A stretch of 64,000 nucleotides of DNA from an uncultured bacterium. Lineage in GTDB: Bacteria > Bacillota > Clostridia > Oscillospirales > Ruminococcaceae. This document shows, piece after piece, positions 51,311 to 59,199 of this stretch (positions are counted from its first letter, which is position 1; each line of letters begins with the position of its first letter). Location of the stretch: assembly GCA_905215965.1 (NCBI GenBank), contig CAJMSD010000001.1, forward strand, positions 62,001 to 126,000. The letters run 5' to 3'. The position numbers and the translations under genes are program-made. Under the pieces are notes generated by a model. It was not told the DNA's origin. It was given only the letters and a program-made list of their open reading frames with translations, and searched no databases.

Positions 51311-52531
51311 ATGGATATACGCGGAATTAGTAAGCTGGATCTTAAAAGAAGAAACAGAATGCAGATACTTCGTGTTATCAAGGAGTCAGGTCCTATTTCA
51401 AGAGTAGACGTTGCAAGCGCTCTTCAAATTACAAGAGCTGCCGTTACGATCATTACAAACGAAATGATCGAAGAGGGCGTACTCGTTGAGATCGGTGAAG
51501 CTCCGGTAAATGCCGAAAAGCTTCAGAAGGGCCGCAGAAAGATACTTATCGATATCAACGTAAACAGCCGCTTCGCTCTCGGCGCAACGGTTGACGAAAA
51601 GGAGGTAAGCATCGGTCTTACCAACCTTAATTCGGATATTCTCGATAAGGCAAGCATGATAATCGACGAGAGAACTACAAGCAAGGACATCATCGGCTTT
51701 ATTATCCAGAAAAGCAATGAAATGATGGAAAACAGCTGCCTTACAAAGGATAATGTTCTCGGTATTGGTATTGGAGTAGTTCCGTCAATGTGGGGCAAGC
51801 TCAAGATATTCTACAAGGACGGCGTGCTTGATTTTTCAAACTTTACCGACAAGATATCAAGCGGCGTAGATATCGACGTTCACTGCGGAAATGCCGTTTG
51901 TCTTATGGCTCTTGCAAACAATGACTTCAGAGCAGTAAACGGCTGCCAGATCAATCAGGCTTTCCTGCATAACGGAAATCAGGTAAATCTCGCTATCCTC
52001 AATAAAAACGAGCTTTCAAGCGATTATCTTTCATATACATATACGATCGAAAAATATATCGTTAATCCGGGCGGCAGACAGTATGAAGGCTATCCCGACG
52101 GTTCGGTCAAGGCAGAGCTTTCAAGAAACGCTCAGCACAGCGCTTTATGCGAGGTTTTCTCAAAGGAAAAAACCCCTGTTCTTTATGAGCTGACCGACGG
52201 CGATAAGAACAAGATCAATACGGATAACGTATTTTTGGCTCTGATGAGAGGCGAAGAAGCCGTTAAATCGGTCGTTGACGATATTATCTCAAAATATGCG
52301 GTTCTTGTAAATAATATTGCGGTAAGCCATTTTGTCCAGAGGATCGTTATTCATAATTACAAGCTCAATGAAAAGCAGTTTGATTATGTAAAGAGAGAAA
52401 TGATCCGTCTTATCGGCGAAGAAATCGCTGACAGAGTCGTTCTCAGCAAGATCGAAGGCAAGAACAATTTCGTTGGAGGCTGTGCTCTGATTATTCAGGA
52501 CAACTTCTACATCAAAGGCGGTATGCGCTGA
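51311..52531 (+). CDS. Degenerate ROK-family transcriptional regulator
   Basis: A 406-residue regulator of the NagC/XylR type. Residues about 8-75 form a winged helix (NRMQILRVIKESGPISRVDVASALQITRAAVT), and the rest is a ROK fold. The kinase-like parts are decayed: the DxGGTN loop reads LGATVDEKEVS, the catalytic END position reads HCGNAVCLM, and the CxCGxxGC zinc site is absent. It therefore probably binds a ligand without catalysis, or none. The ATG at 51311 follows GGAGTG. No sugar genes are directly downstream; the GH5 gene is upstream and is one possible target. Confidence 0.85.
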   Translation: MDIRGISKLDLKRRNRMQILRVIKESGPISRVDVASALQITRAAVTIITNEMIEEGVLVEIGEAPVNAEKLQKGRRKILIDINVNSRFALGATVDEKEVSIGLTNLNSDILDKASMIIDERTTSKDIIGFIIQKSNEMMENSCLTKDNVLGIGIGVVPSMWGKLKIFYKDGVLDFSNFTDKISSGVDIDVHCGNAVCLMALANNDFRAVNGCQINQAFLHNGNQVNLAILNKNELSSDYLSYTYTIEKYIVNPGGRQYEGYPDGSVKAELSRNAQHSALCEVFSKEKTPVLYELTDGDKNKINTDNVFLALMRGEEAVKSVVDDIISKYAVLVNNIAVSHFVQRIVIHNYKLNEKQFDYVKREMIRLIGEEIADRVVLSKIEGKNNFVGGCALIIQDNFYIKGGMR

Positions 52532-52624
52532 TAAGCGCAGTTGATTTTAAAGCGTATTGCGGATATATGCGATCATGTGTCATCTTTGTCTGTCAACATT
52601 TCAAGGATCAGTATAAATCCTTTC

Positions 52625-52660
52625 AAAAAATATCCCCCGGTTTATCCGAGGGATATTTTT
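52625..52660. terminator. Bidirectional terminator after the ROK regulator
   Basis: AAAAATATCCC paired with GGGATATTTTT around CCGGTTTATCCGA. It lies between converging genes. Confidence 0.85.
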
Positions 52661-52690
52661 ATTATTGTTTTATTTTGTACCTGCCGCGAT

Positions 52691-52861
52691 TCAGATGCCG
52701 CATTCGTCATAGTCCTTCCACTTTTCCGTGTACGCTTTATTGCTCAAAGTTTTGGCAATTATATACACAACCGAACCGATCGCAAGAAATATTGCAGCCA
52801 GCACCGGAAGAACAAGACTTATCATATGTGATTTCTGATTATCGGAATTTTCAATTTTCAT
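52691..52861 (-). CDS. 56-residue membrane protein downstream of pspA
   Basis: A 56-residue protein with one clear membrane helix (about 13-35, MISLVLPVLAAIFLAIGSVV) and a charged C-terminal tail with AYTEKWKDYDECGI. ATG at 52861 follows AGAGGA by 8 bases, and the gene begins 21 bases after the pspA stop on the same strand. I do not recognise a family. It could be a membrane partner of PspA, as PspB/PspC/LiaI-type small proteins are elsewhere, but there is no clear sequence match. The start lies close to the terminator-bounded end of the operon. Confidence 0.8.
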   Translation of the reverse strand: MKIENSDNQKSHMISLVLPVLAAIFLAIGSVVYIIAKTLSNKAYTEKWKDYDECGI

Positions 52862-52882
52862 AATACAGATCCTCTGGTAAAA

Positions 52883-53560
52883 TTATTCGTTTTTGCCGTC
52901 CATTTCAGCCATTAGTCTCTGAAGTTCTGATTCAACCTTTGCATTGGCTGAAAGCTCTTCGAAAGACTGATTAAGATCCTCGTCGCCGCCGCCGGCAATT
53001 TCAGTAAATGCGGCAGCCTCTGCTTCCTTGCGCGAGACTTTTTCTTCCATTCTGTTGAATTTTTCAAAAGAGCTTGCGCCGTCGAATCCGCCCGAAGCCT
53101 TAGCGAGATTTTTCTGAGTATCAGCCATCTGCGAACGTGCAATAAGCATAGCCTGACGGCTCTTTGCCTCGTCGAGCTTATTCTTAAGAACCTCTACCTG
53201 ATCGCCGATAGCTTCTGTCTGAGCAGAAATAGAGTCGTACATTTCCTTATAGCTTGCAACATCCTCATCAGCCTTGACCTTTTTGGCGAGAGCTTTTTTA
53301 GCAAGCTCCTGATCGCCGTTTGCGAGAGCAGCCTTAGCCTTATTTTCCCAGTCGGCGGAAACCTTAGCGGCTTCCTGATACTTTCTCTCGGCGAGCTTTT
53401 CGCTTGCCTTAGCCTTACCGTAATTCTGAGTAGCTTTATTAAGCTCTTCCTGCATATCAATAATAATTTGCTTTACCATTTTCTCCGGATCCTCAGCTTT
53501 ATCGATGAGGTCGTTGATATTTGATTTGAGAATATCGCTTAATCTTTTAAATACACCCAT
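52883..53560 (-). CDS. pspA: PspA/IM30 membrane-stress protein
   Basis: A 225-residue protein of the PspA/Vipp1 family, which forms ESCRT-III-like assemblies on stressed membranes. It begins GVFKRLSDILKSNINDLIDKAEDPEKM, including the amphipathic helix used for membrane binding. The rest is a long coiled-coil hairpin (about 25-150) with AKASEKLAERKYQEA. The C-terminal part (about 190-225) is acidic. ATG at 53560 follows GGAGGA. An upstream in-frame candidate at 53665 lies inside the promoter -35 box and was rejected. Confidence 0.95.
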   Translation of the reverse strand: MGVFKRLSDILKSNINDLIDKAEDPEKMVKQIIIDMQEELNKATQNYGKAKASEKLAERKYQEAAKVSADWENKAKAALANGDQELAKKALAKKVKADEDVASYKEMYDSISAQTEAIGDQVEVLKNKLDEAKSRQAMLIARSQMADTQKNLAKASGGFDGASSFEKFNRMEEKVSRKEAEAAAFTEIAGGGDEDLNQSFEELSANAKVESELQRLMAEMDGKNE

Positions 53561-53636
53561 TTTTAAATCCTCCTTTTTCATGTAAAAAATAAATGATGTA
53601 CCGCGACGGCGAACCCCATGCCGCGTCGACATTATT

Positions 53637-53665
53637 ATTATAAATAATTTTCCCGTAAAAGTCAA
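53637..53665 (-). promoter_or_regulatory. Promoter of the pspA operon
   Basis: Minus strand: TTGACT, 17 bases, TATAAT. A GC-rich imperfect hairpin in the ~70-base leader (around 53598-53630) is of unknown meaning. Confidence 0.8.
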
Positions 53666-53704
53666 GGGCAGACTGTTATTTTCACTAAATTTTCATTTGT
53701 TTGT

Positions 53705-53732
53705 AACAGTTTATTCGACAAAGCATAGAATA
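53705..53732 (+). promoter_or_regulatory. Possible late-sporulation promoter of the SOD-like gene
   Basis: CATAGAATA at 53724-53732 fits CATAnnnTA, with AAC 16 bases upstream. It is similar to the element before cotJA at 3848-3876. The -10 lies only 17 bases before the start codon, so the leader would be very short. Confidence 0.35.
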
Positions 53733-53748
53733 TACGGAGGTGATTCTA

Positions 53749-54213
53749 TTGAACAGAATGAACAGACGTACGGCTTCGTGCCGGCCTGCCGCCGCTGCCG
53801 AGATACGCGGTTCTGACGAATTTCCGACGCTTCGCGGCAGCGTCAGATTTTATCCCGTGAACGGAGGTAGTCTTGTAACAGCAAGAATTTTCGGACTGCC
53901 AAAGTCGTCTCCCTTTGCGGCAATGCATATTCACAACGGGAAAAGCTGCACCGGAAGCCGCGAGGATAACTTTGCCGATGCCGGAACGCATTTAAATCTT
54001 TCAGACAGTGAGCATCCGCTTCATACGGGAGATCTTCCCGCGCTTATGAACAGCGGCGGTTCGGCATATATCGCATTTGTTACAGACAGATTTACTCCCG
54101 GTCAGGTGATAGGTTATCCGGTCGTCATACACCGCAGCGCCGACGATTATCATACTCAGCCGTCGGGCGGCTCGGGAACGAAGATAGGCTGCGGAATTAT
54201 CAGAGCGCTCTGA
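53749..54213 (+). CDS. Cu/Zn superoxide dismutase-like protein
   Basis: A 154-residue protein of the SodC fold. Copper ligands appear in MHIHNG (two His) and AGTHLN (bridging His), with a late His in VVIHRSADDYHTQPSGGSGTK; zinc ligands fit EHPLHTGDL. A disulfide pair fits KSCTG and GCGII. The active-site arginine before the last Cys is replaced by Lys. There is no signal peptide, unlike most bacterial SodC. TTG at 53749 follows GGAGGTGAT. In an anaerobic spore former it may be a coat or mother-cell protein, which the CATAnnnTA element upstream would support; that is inference. Confidence 0.85.
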   Translation: MNRMNRRTASCRPAAAAEIRGSDEFPTLRGSVRFYPVNGGSLVTARIFGLPKSSPFAAMHIHNGKSCTGSREDNFADAGTHLNLSDSEHPLHTGDLPALMNSGGSAYIAFVTDRFTPGQVIGYPVVIHRSADDYHTQPSGGSGTKIGCGIIRAL

Positions 54214-54215
54214 TA

Positions 54216-55394
54216 TCAGCGATACAGAGCATATCCGCAGGCGGAGGAGGCTTCGCAGAGGGCGATCTGCCGTTCTATAACATCGGGCTCTTCTATCCAT
54301 TCAAGCTCTCCTGCCGCTCCTGCCCATTTATCGGCTTCGCCCTGCTTGTATTCGGCGAGACCTATCACGAGCGAGACCTGCGGACAGCTTACAATGCTCT
54401 CCCATTGGGCAAGAGTTTCTTCGAAGGGACAGGTCTCGTTTTTGAAGCCGAAGTATATCTGCGGAACAATGTAGTCGCAGTAGCCTGCCGAGCCGCTCCA
54501 CAGCCGAACGTCCGCGTATTGGGAGGAATAATTTGCGCTGATATTGCCCTGCGGACTTATTCCGAACAGTATCGATTGATCGGCGCGTTTAATGCGTTCA
54601 AACAGCGAGCGCACCATGCGGCTGCAATTGTCAAGTCTCCACTGTGTAAGCTCGGAGCTTCCGCTTTCGGCGAACGCAGCCGCGTCAAAGCTTTCGTCTT
54701 TTGTCGGATAAAAATAATCGTCTATGTGAAATCCGTCTGCCTGATAATTCTGCAAAATTTCGTCCGCACAGTCGCATATCAGCTGAACGACCTCGTCATA
54801 TGCGGGATTCAGATACCAGCGGCCGTTCACAAGGCTGACGTAAGTACCGTTTTTTTCTTCGGTCCACTTCTTGGTTATGTAGCTGTCCGGGAGCTTTTCC
54901 ATTTGCTCGGCAGTTTGCAGGCGGAGAGGATTTATCCACGCATGAACGGAAAGCTCCAGCTTGTGAGCCTCCTCGATCATGATTTGAAGCGGATCGTAAT
55001 CGCCGTCAAGATAATCGCCCGACGGAAATATTTCTGATTTGTAATAAGCGTCTCCGCAGGGGTGAATGTGAACGTATATTGTATTGACGCCCTCGGCCTT
55101 CGCGTCGCCGTACATAGCTGAAACGCTGCTTCGGAACTCGCTTTCCGACTTTTCGTACATATACTCGCCGTAGTGCATATAGGGAAACCACAGTCCGACC
55201 TGATGAGCGTAGTTTAGCGGCTGATAGTCGCTTTCGGGGATATCGCCGTCAATGTGAAGCTGCTGCTTTTCCTGAATATACGTGCTGACAGGCTCGATTG
55301 GCGGCGGCGTTTCGGCAGGAGGCGGAGCTTCCGCTTGGCAGGATATAAGCGATGCGGCGCTGAGAACTGCAAGTACGGTCTTGAAAAATCGCAA
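54216..55394 (-). CDS. GHL10-type glycoside hydrolase-like lipoprotein
   Basis: A 392-residue lipoprotein of the GHL10 (YngK-like, DUF187-type) family. The TTG at 55394 follows AAAGGAGG; the in-frame ATG at 55415 lies upstream of that site. The lipobox LISC gives lipidated Cys19. A Pro-rich tether precedes a TIM barrel with VNTIYVHIHPCGDAYYKS, HAWINPLR and GFHIDDYFYP, whose aspartates are candidate catalytic residues. Some relatives act on glycosidic bonds of cell-wall or biofilm polymers; the substrate here is unknown. It converges with the SOD-like gene, only 2 bases between stops. Confidence 0.85.
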   Translation of the reverse strand: MRFFKTVLAVLSAASLISCQAEAPPPAETPPPIEPVSTYIQEKQQLHIDGDIPESDYQPLNYAHQVGLWFPYMHYGEYMYEKSESEFRSSVSAMYGDAKAEGVNTIYVHIHPCGDAYYKSEIFPSGDYLDGDYDPLQIMIEEAHKLELSVHAWINPLRLQTAEQMEKLPDSYITKKWTEEKNGTYVSLVNGRWYLNPAYDEVVQLICDCADEILQNYQADGFHIDDYFYPTKDESFDAAAFAESGSSELTQWRLDNCSRMVRSLFERIKRADQSILFGISPQGNISANYSSQYADVRLWSGSAGYCDYIVPQIYFGFKNETCPFEETLAQWESIVSCPQVSLVIGLAEYKQGEADKWAGAAGELEWIEEPDVIERQIALCEASSACGYALYR

Positions 55395-55500
55395 AAAGAA
55401 TACCTCCTTTATCAATTTTGTATCATTATATTCACAATGATATCAAAAAATAACATAACGGTTCGACTGCATTTTTTGTGATCTAACCGCAGACAAGCTT

Positions 55501-55938
55501 CTATTCCGTGCGCGTCATTATTATATGCGGAATGCCGTCCTCAAGAAAAATCTCCGATTTCTGCACAAATCCCTGCTTCTCGTAAAAAGGCTTAGCATAG
55601 GTCTGGGCGGCTATTGTGATTGACTTTGCGCCGAATTTTTCGCGTGCGGCTTTTATTCCCTCCTGTAAAATACGGCTGCCGAATCCGCGGCGGCGTCTTG
55701 CGGAAATAACTCTGCCGAGCGAGACGTCGTCAAATGTCACTCCCTTTGGAAGAAGTCTCAGGTATGCCGCTATGCCCTCTTCGTCTTTCAGATATATGTG
55801 ATAAGCCGATTTGTCCGCGTCGTCGATCTCGTGATAGGGACAGTTCTGCTCGACAACAAATACGTCTACGCGAAGCTTGAATATCTCAAACGCTTCCTCG
55901 ACTGATAATTCGTTGAAATGTTTAATGATAAGTTCCAT
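55501..55938 (-). CDS. GNAT acetyltransferase, ElaA-like
   Basis: A 145-residue GCN5-related N-acetyltransferase of the ElaA/YjcF branch. It begins IIKHFNELSVEEAFEIFKLRVDVFVVEQNCPY, typical of ElaA. Acetyl-CoA binding motif A is SARRRRGFGSRILQEGI, and motif B has YAKPFYEKQGF. The substrate is unknown. It lies downstream of the pectate lyase on the same strand, separated by a hairpin. Confidence 0.9.
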   Translation of the reverse strand: MELIIKHFNELSVEEAFEIFKLRVDVFVVEQNCPYHEIDDADKSAYHIYLKDEEGIAAYLRLLPKGVTFDDVSLGRVISARRRRGFGSRILQEGIKAAREKFGAKSITIAAQTYAKPFYEKQGFVQKSEIFLEDGIPHIIMTRTE

Positions 55939-55978
55939 TTTTGACCTCCGGATAATAGTTTATAAGAACAAATTCTAA

Positions 55979-56011
55979 GGCAACACCGCAGATCGAACGT
56001 GCAGTGTTGCC
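55979..56011 (-). terminator. Hairpin after the pectate lyase gene
   Basis: GGCAACAC (55979-55986) pairs with GTGTTGCC (56004-56011) around a 17-base loop. The minus-strand tail (TTAGAATTTG) is only moderately T-rich. GGTGTTGCCTC at 5131-5141, near the UDPGP stop, is a partial match. Confidence 0.55.
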
Positions 56012-56037
56012 TGTATATCGCTGTTTAAATTGCTCTG

Positions 56038-58626
56038 TCAGGATTCCGGAAGCGAATCTATCATCAGAACGAGGAATTTCTGGACGGAAACTGCGTCGTT
56101 TGAAGAAATTCCGTCGCCGCGCTGGTAAACGTCGGCGTTATTTTTGCCCTCAGCCGTAAGAGTGCTCTCGTTCGGATTTGCACTGTGGCACAAGATTGCG
56201 ATAACGTCGTCCATATCGACCTCTCCGCTGCAGTTTGCGTCGCCGTAAACGATGGGAGCGACACCGGATTTTTCCTTTACGAGCGCGATATAGTTCACGC
56301 AGCCGGACGACTGTCCGTTTTCTCCAAGCTCGATGATCTCGCCGGCGGAAAGAGTTGTTTTATACAAATTAAATGTCACGTTTGCGCTGTTTGCCGCGGT
56401 AAGTCCCGTTTTCTCCCATGCCGAAAGCCATTGCGGAACGGCTGTAACGCGCGCGTCAAGACCGACATATACTTCAACATCGGTCTCGGCGGTAAATTGC
56501 GCGAGAACTCCTGTGCTGTATTTTGAATCGCAGGCGGTGAGGATCGATTCGCTGCCGGAAAGCTCGTCGGGAAGCTGAGCGTATACAACGTCGCGGTCGC
56601 CGAAAATCGGACTTCCCACAGCGGCGTTATCACTGATTCCCCAGCTCTGAGCGTAGGATTCGTCCATGATGTTCAGATTTTTTACAAGACGGCCGTTCAT
56701 GGGCAGTGAATCCTTCCCGAACACGAAGCTGTCGGCATTGAGGAGATAGCCGTCTCCGCCTGTGAACTTGAGATAAAGGCTGTGAGTTCCCGTTATGGTC
56801 GGGATATTGTATTCAAGCTCTTGATAATCCGAGAAGCCGCTCGTTCCTGCGAACGAGATCCTTGCGGCAGGAGTTCCGTCCATTCTATCGAGGTAAAGCT
56901 CTATCCCGGCAGTATTTCCCGAAATATTGAGCTTTATGCTTTTTGCTCCGTCCTCGAAATCGACTTTGCGGAACATTATCCAGTCGCCGTTTTCGATGAA
57001 TCCGATATTCTGTCCGCCCGAAGCGTTATCCTCGGCGCGAACTCCCTCCTGAGAATCGAAATCCTCAGCCTGAATTGTCTCGAAAGCCGAGATAGGTTCA
57101 ACTGAATCCTCGGGAGAAAGCGTGACAACTCCCTTGGGGAAGGAATCAACGGTAAGATCGTTGATATAGTATTCGATATTCGTATAGCCGAGACCGCAGT
57201 AATCGCCGTTGGTATCGCTCGGATCGCTTGGATCAAGGCCTCTTGCAAGCTCCCAGTTGTCGTCCATGCCGTCGTTGTCGGTGTCGGTGATAGTTTTTTG
57301 TGTAACGGCTTCGGGATAAGTATAAGTCACGCCGCATTCGATATGATATTTGTCGATATTTTCCTTGTTTGTGTCGGTCGCTTCGTCGTATGAAGCGGTA
57401 CCCGACATATTTCCCGTGCCTGTCCGGGTTTCCTCAGCGCACTGTTTGTCAACGGCTGTTCTTTTGTCGGGAGCGATTCCGTTTCCTGCAAAGCTTATTA
57501 CGTGTTCGTATGAAGCCTCCGCACTCTCGCAGGTATCGGCGGTAGAAACGTTTTCGCCGTTCACGATGGTCTGAAATGACGTGTCGCTTTTCAGAGTATC
57601 CTTTGTAACGCCGTAGGTATCCGTGATGCTCTGCTTTACGGTGATGCCGTTCCAGTTGTCGGAAGTAACATCGTCATATATGGAGCTATCCTTGTTGAGC
57701 ATACGGTTTCCCTTGAGGAAGATCCTGAAATTCTGCGGCTTCGTGCTGCTGTCAACGCTTACATAATGCTTTCCGCCTGTTGTGCCGTTGCCCATTTTAA
57801 GAGTATTGTTTACATAATTAAGATGACCGATAGTACCGTAAGCGGTCTGATAAGCCCAGTTGTAAATAACGTTGTTGGTGAAGTCGGCTGTTTCCGTGCC
57901 CTCGACTTTTCCTCTGAAATTACGTGAAACGTTATGTATAATAAGGTTGTGGTCAAAGGTGCTGTAGCCTTTTCCCATCATAAGACCGAAGCCGTGCAGA
58001 CCTTTTTTGTGACCGCCCCACGAATCGGCAGGACCTATGATCGAATACTGAACGGTGTAGTATTCGTTGTTTGAGTAAAGTCCCCACTGTTCATCGGTAG
58101 TCCAGCTCATGGAGCAGTGGTCTATGATCGAGCTTGAACCCTTGTCGCCGCCCCATGCGTCGTTGCCCGAGCTTGTAGCCGCATACGGACCGGGACGGGA
58201 GCTTATATAACGGCAGATGATATTGTTGCCCGACATACCCATTTTGTAGTTTTTAAGAGTTATTCCCGAACCTCCGGGAGCGGTTTGTCCTGCAATTGTT
58301 ACGTTGCTCTGACACAGGATATTGCTTTTAAGCTCGATAGTACCGCTTACGTCGAAAACGACGATACGGTTGGATTTGCTCACGGCGTCGCGGAAAGAGC
58401 CTGTTCCGCTGTCGTTGAGGTTCGTAACGTGGTAAACCTCGCCTCCTCTTCCGCCTGTAGCATAGCGTCCGCCGCCGACTGCTCCGGGAAATGCAAGAAC
58501 GCTGCCCGAAGCTGCGGAAGCCATATTTTTCGCTTCCTTTGCGTTAAAGCCGTAGCCGGAAACGCAGGAGAGCATAGTGACAGTTCCTGTCAGAAAAGCG
58601 GTAAGCTTTCTGATATTTTTGTTCAT
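56038..58626 (-). CDS. Pectate lyase with CBM6 and dockerin
   Basis: An 862-residue secreted enzyme. A signal peptide (about 1-28) is followed by a pectate lyase beta-helix (about 44-440). This starts LAFPGAVGGGRYATGGRGG and contains GTGSFRDAVS and RYISSRPG, as in PL1-type lyases. A calcium-binding DTDNDGMDDNWE motif comes near 443-475. A CBM6-like module (about 511-635, with QAEDFDSQEG and ENGDWIMF) and a further unassigned beta-domain (about 640-780) follow. The C-terminal dockerin (about 790-862) has GDANCSGEVDMDDVIAIL and DVYQRGDGISSNDAVSVQKFL, very close to the GH9 dockerin, so both should bind the same scaffoldin. Own promoter at 58667-58695. Confidence 0.92.
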   Translation of the reverse strand: MNKNIRKLTAFLTGTVTMLSCVSGYGFNAKEAKNMASAASGSVLAFPGAVGGGRYATGGRGGEVYHVTNLNDSGTGSFRDAVSKSNRIVVFDVSGTIELKSNILCQSNVTIAGQTAPGGSGITLKNYKMGMSGNNIICRYISSRPGPYAATSSGNDAWGGDKGSSSIIDHCSMSWTTDEQWGLYSNNEYYTVQYSIIGPADSWGGHKKGLHGFGLMMGKGYSTFDHNLIIHNVSRNFRGKVEGTETADFTNNVIYNWAYQTAYGTIGHLNYVNNTLKMGNGTTGGKHYVSVDSSTKPQNFRIFLKGNRMLNKDSSIYDDVTSDNWNGITVKQSITDTYGVTKDTLKSDTSFQTIVNGENVSTADTCESAEASYEHVISFAGNGIAPDKRTAVDKQCAEETRTGTGNMSGTASYDEATDTNKENIDKYHIECGVTYTYPEAVTQKTITDTDNDGMDDNWELARGLDPSDPSDTNGDYCGLGYTNIEYYINDLTVDSFPKGVVTLSPEDSVEPISAFETIQAEDFDSQEGVRAEDNASGGQNIGFIENGDWIMFRKVDFEDGAKSIKLNISGNTAGIELYLDRMDGTPAARISFAGTSGFSDYQELEYNIPTITGTHSLYLKFTGGDGYLLNADSFVFGKDSLPMNGRLVKNLNIMDESYAQSWGISDNAAVGSPIFGDRDVVYAQLPDELSGSESILTACDSKYSTGVLAQFTAETDVEVYVGLDARVTAVPQWLSAWEKTGLTAANSANVTFNLYKTTLSAGEIIELGENGQSSGCVNYIALVKEKSGVAPIVYGDANCSGEVDMDDVIAILCHSANPNESTLTAEGKNNADVYQRGDGISSNDAVSVQKFLVLMIDSLPES

Positions 58627-58666
58627 AGTTCAATTCTCCCTTTATTTCAAAATAATTTCTATTATA

Positions 58667-58695
58667 ATTATACAACAAATTCACAGAATGTGCAA
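58667..58695 (-). promoter_or_regulatory. Promoter of the pectate lyase gene
   Basis: Minus strand: TTGCAC, 17 bases, TATAAT, about 40 bases before the start. Confidence 0.75.
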
Positions 58696-58751
58696 TGAAT
58701 TATAGTACTTTTTGTATGACGTTTTAGGCAATACATGATTTTTGCCGATAT

Positions 58752-58932
58752 CGGGATTCCAAAGGGAATTTGTCCCTTTGGCAGAGTCCAGAGGCGGCGC
58801 CTCTGGTGGGGTGTGGAGCGAAGCATAGCATATAGCCGTAGGGCGCTCCGCAAAGAGTGAATTTCAAAACAGTCCGGTGGACTGTTTTGAAAGAGAGAAC
58901 GCCCTGCAAGAGAGGGCGTTCTCTTGAATTAT
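58752..58932 (+). repeat. Dispersed hairpin-rich repeat family B, copy 3 (variant)
   Basis: The 3' ~75 bases (from CGCAAAGAGTGAA to GGGCGTTC) match copy 1 at about 34950-35031. The 5' part is different: hairpins CCAAAGGGA/TCCCTTTGG and CCAGAGGC/GCCTCTGG replace those of copies 1 and 2. So the element is modular. The bases between it and 58980 show nothing else. Confidence 0.8.
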
Positions 58933-58980
58933 ATTTTTCAACTGAATAAAAATTATATACATCGCTGAAATCCGTTTGAA

Positions 58981-59024
58981 TTTCTGCAATAAATTTTTTA
59001 AATTTCTGCAATAAATTTTTTAAA
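58981..59024. repeat. Two tandem 22-base repeats before a promoter
   Basis: TTTCTGCAATAAATTTTTTA plus AA occurs twice (58981-59002 and 59003-59024). The second copy ends 4 bases before the -35 box of the operon promoter, so it may be a regulator site or an AT-rich UP element. Confidence 0.6.
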
Positions 59025-59028
59025 AGTG

Positions 59029-59057
59029 TTGAAATTGCGGCGCTGTTATGGTATAAT
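59029..59057 (+). promoter_or_regulatory. Promoter of the proBA-containing operon
   Basis: TTGAAA, 17 bases, TATAAT. The leader to 59200 is about 135 bases and GC-richer than its surroundings; I could not assign it to a riboswitch class. Confidence 0.8.
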
Positions 59058-59199
59058 AAAAATTAGATTTGCCAAAAAGACGTGCGGAATTTCTATAGGC
59101 ACATATTCTTGCCGGGCACGGACTTTTTTCGGTGCAAAACAGATTTCGGCTTGTCTGTACGCCGTTTCAAGTGCAGGCTTCAAACGATTGGAGTTACAT

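Noticed and set aside
52541..52863. Two plus-strand ORFs of 96 and 98 residues opposite the pspA-linked small gene
   Set aside because: They run through the bidirectional terminator at 52625-52660 and lack ribosome-binding sites; the minus-strand 56-residue frame has one and fits the pspA operon.
53561..53665. Extended N terminus of PspA
   Set aside because: It overlaps the promoter; the family-conserved N-terminal amphipathic helix begins at the ATG at 53560.
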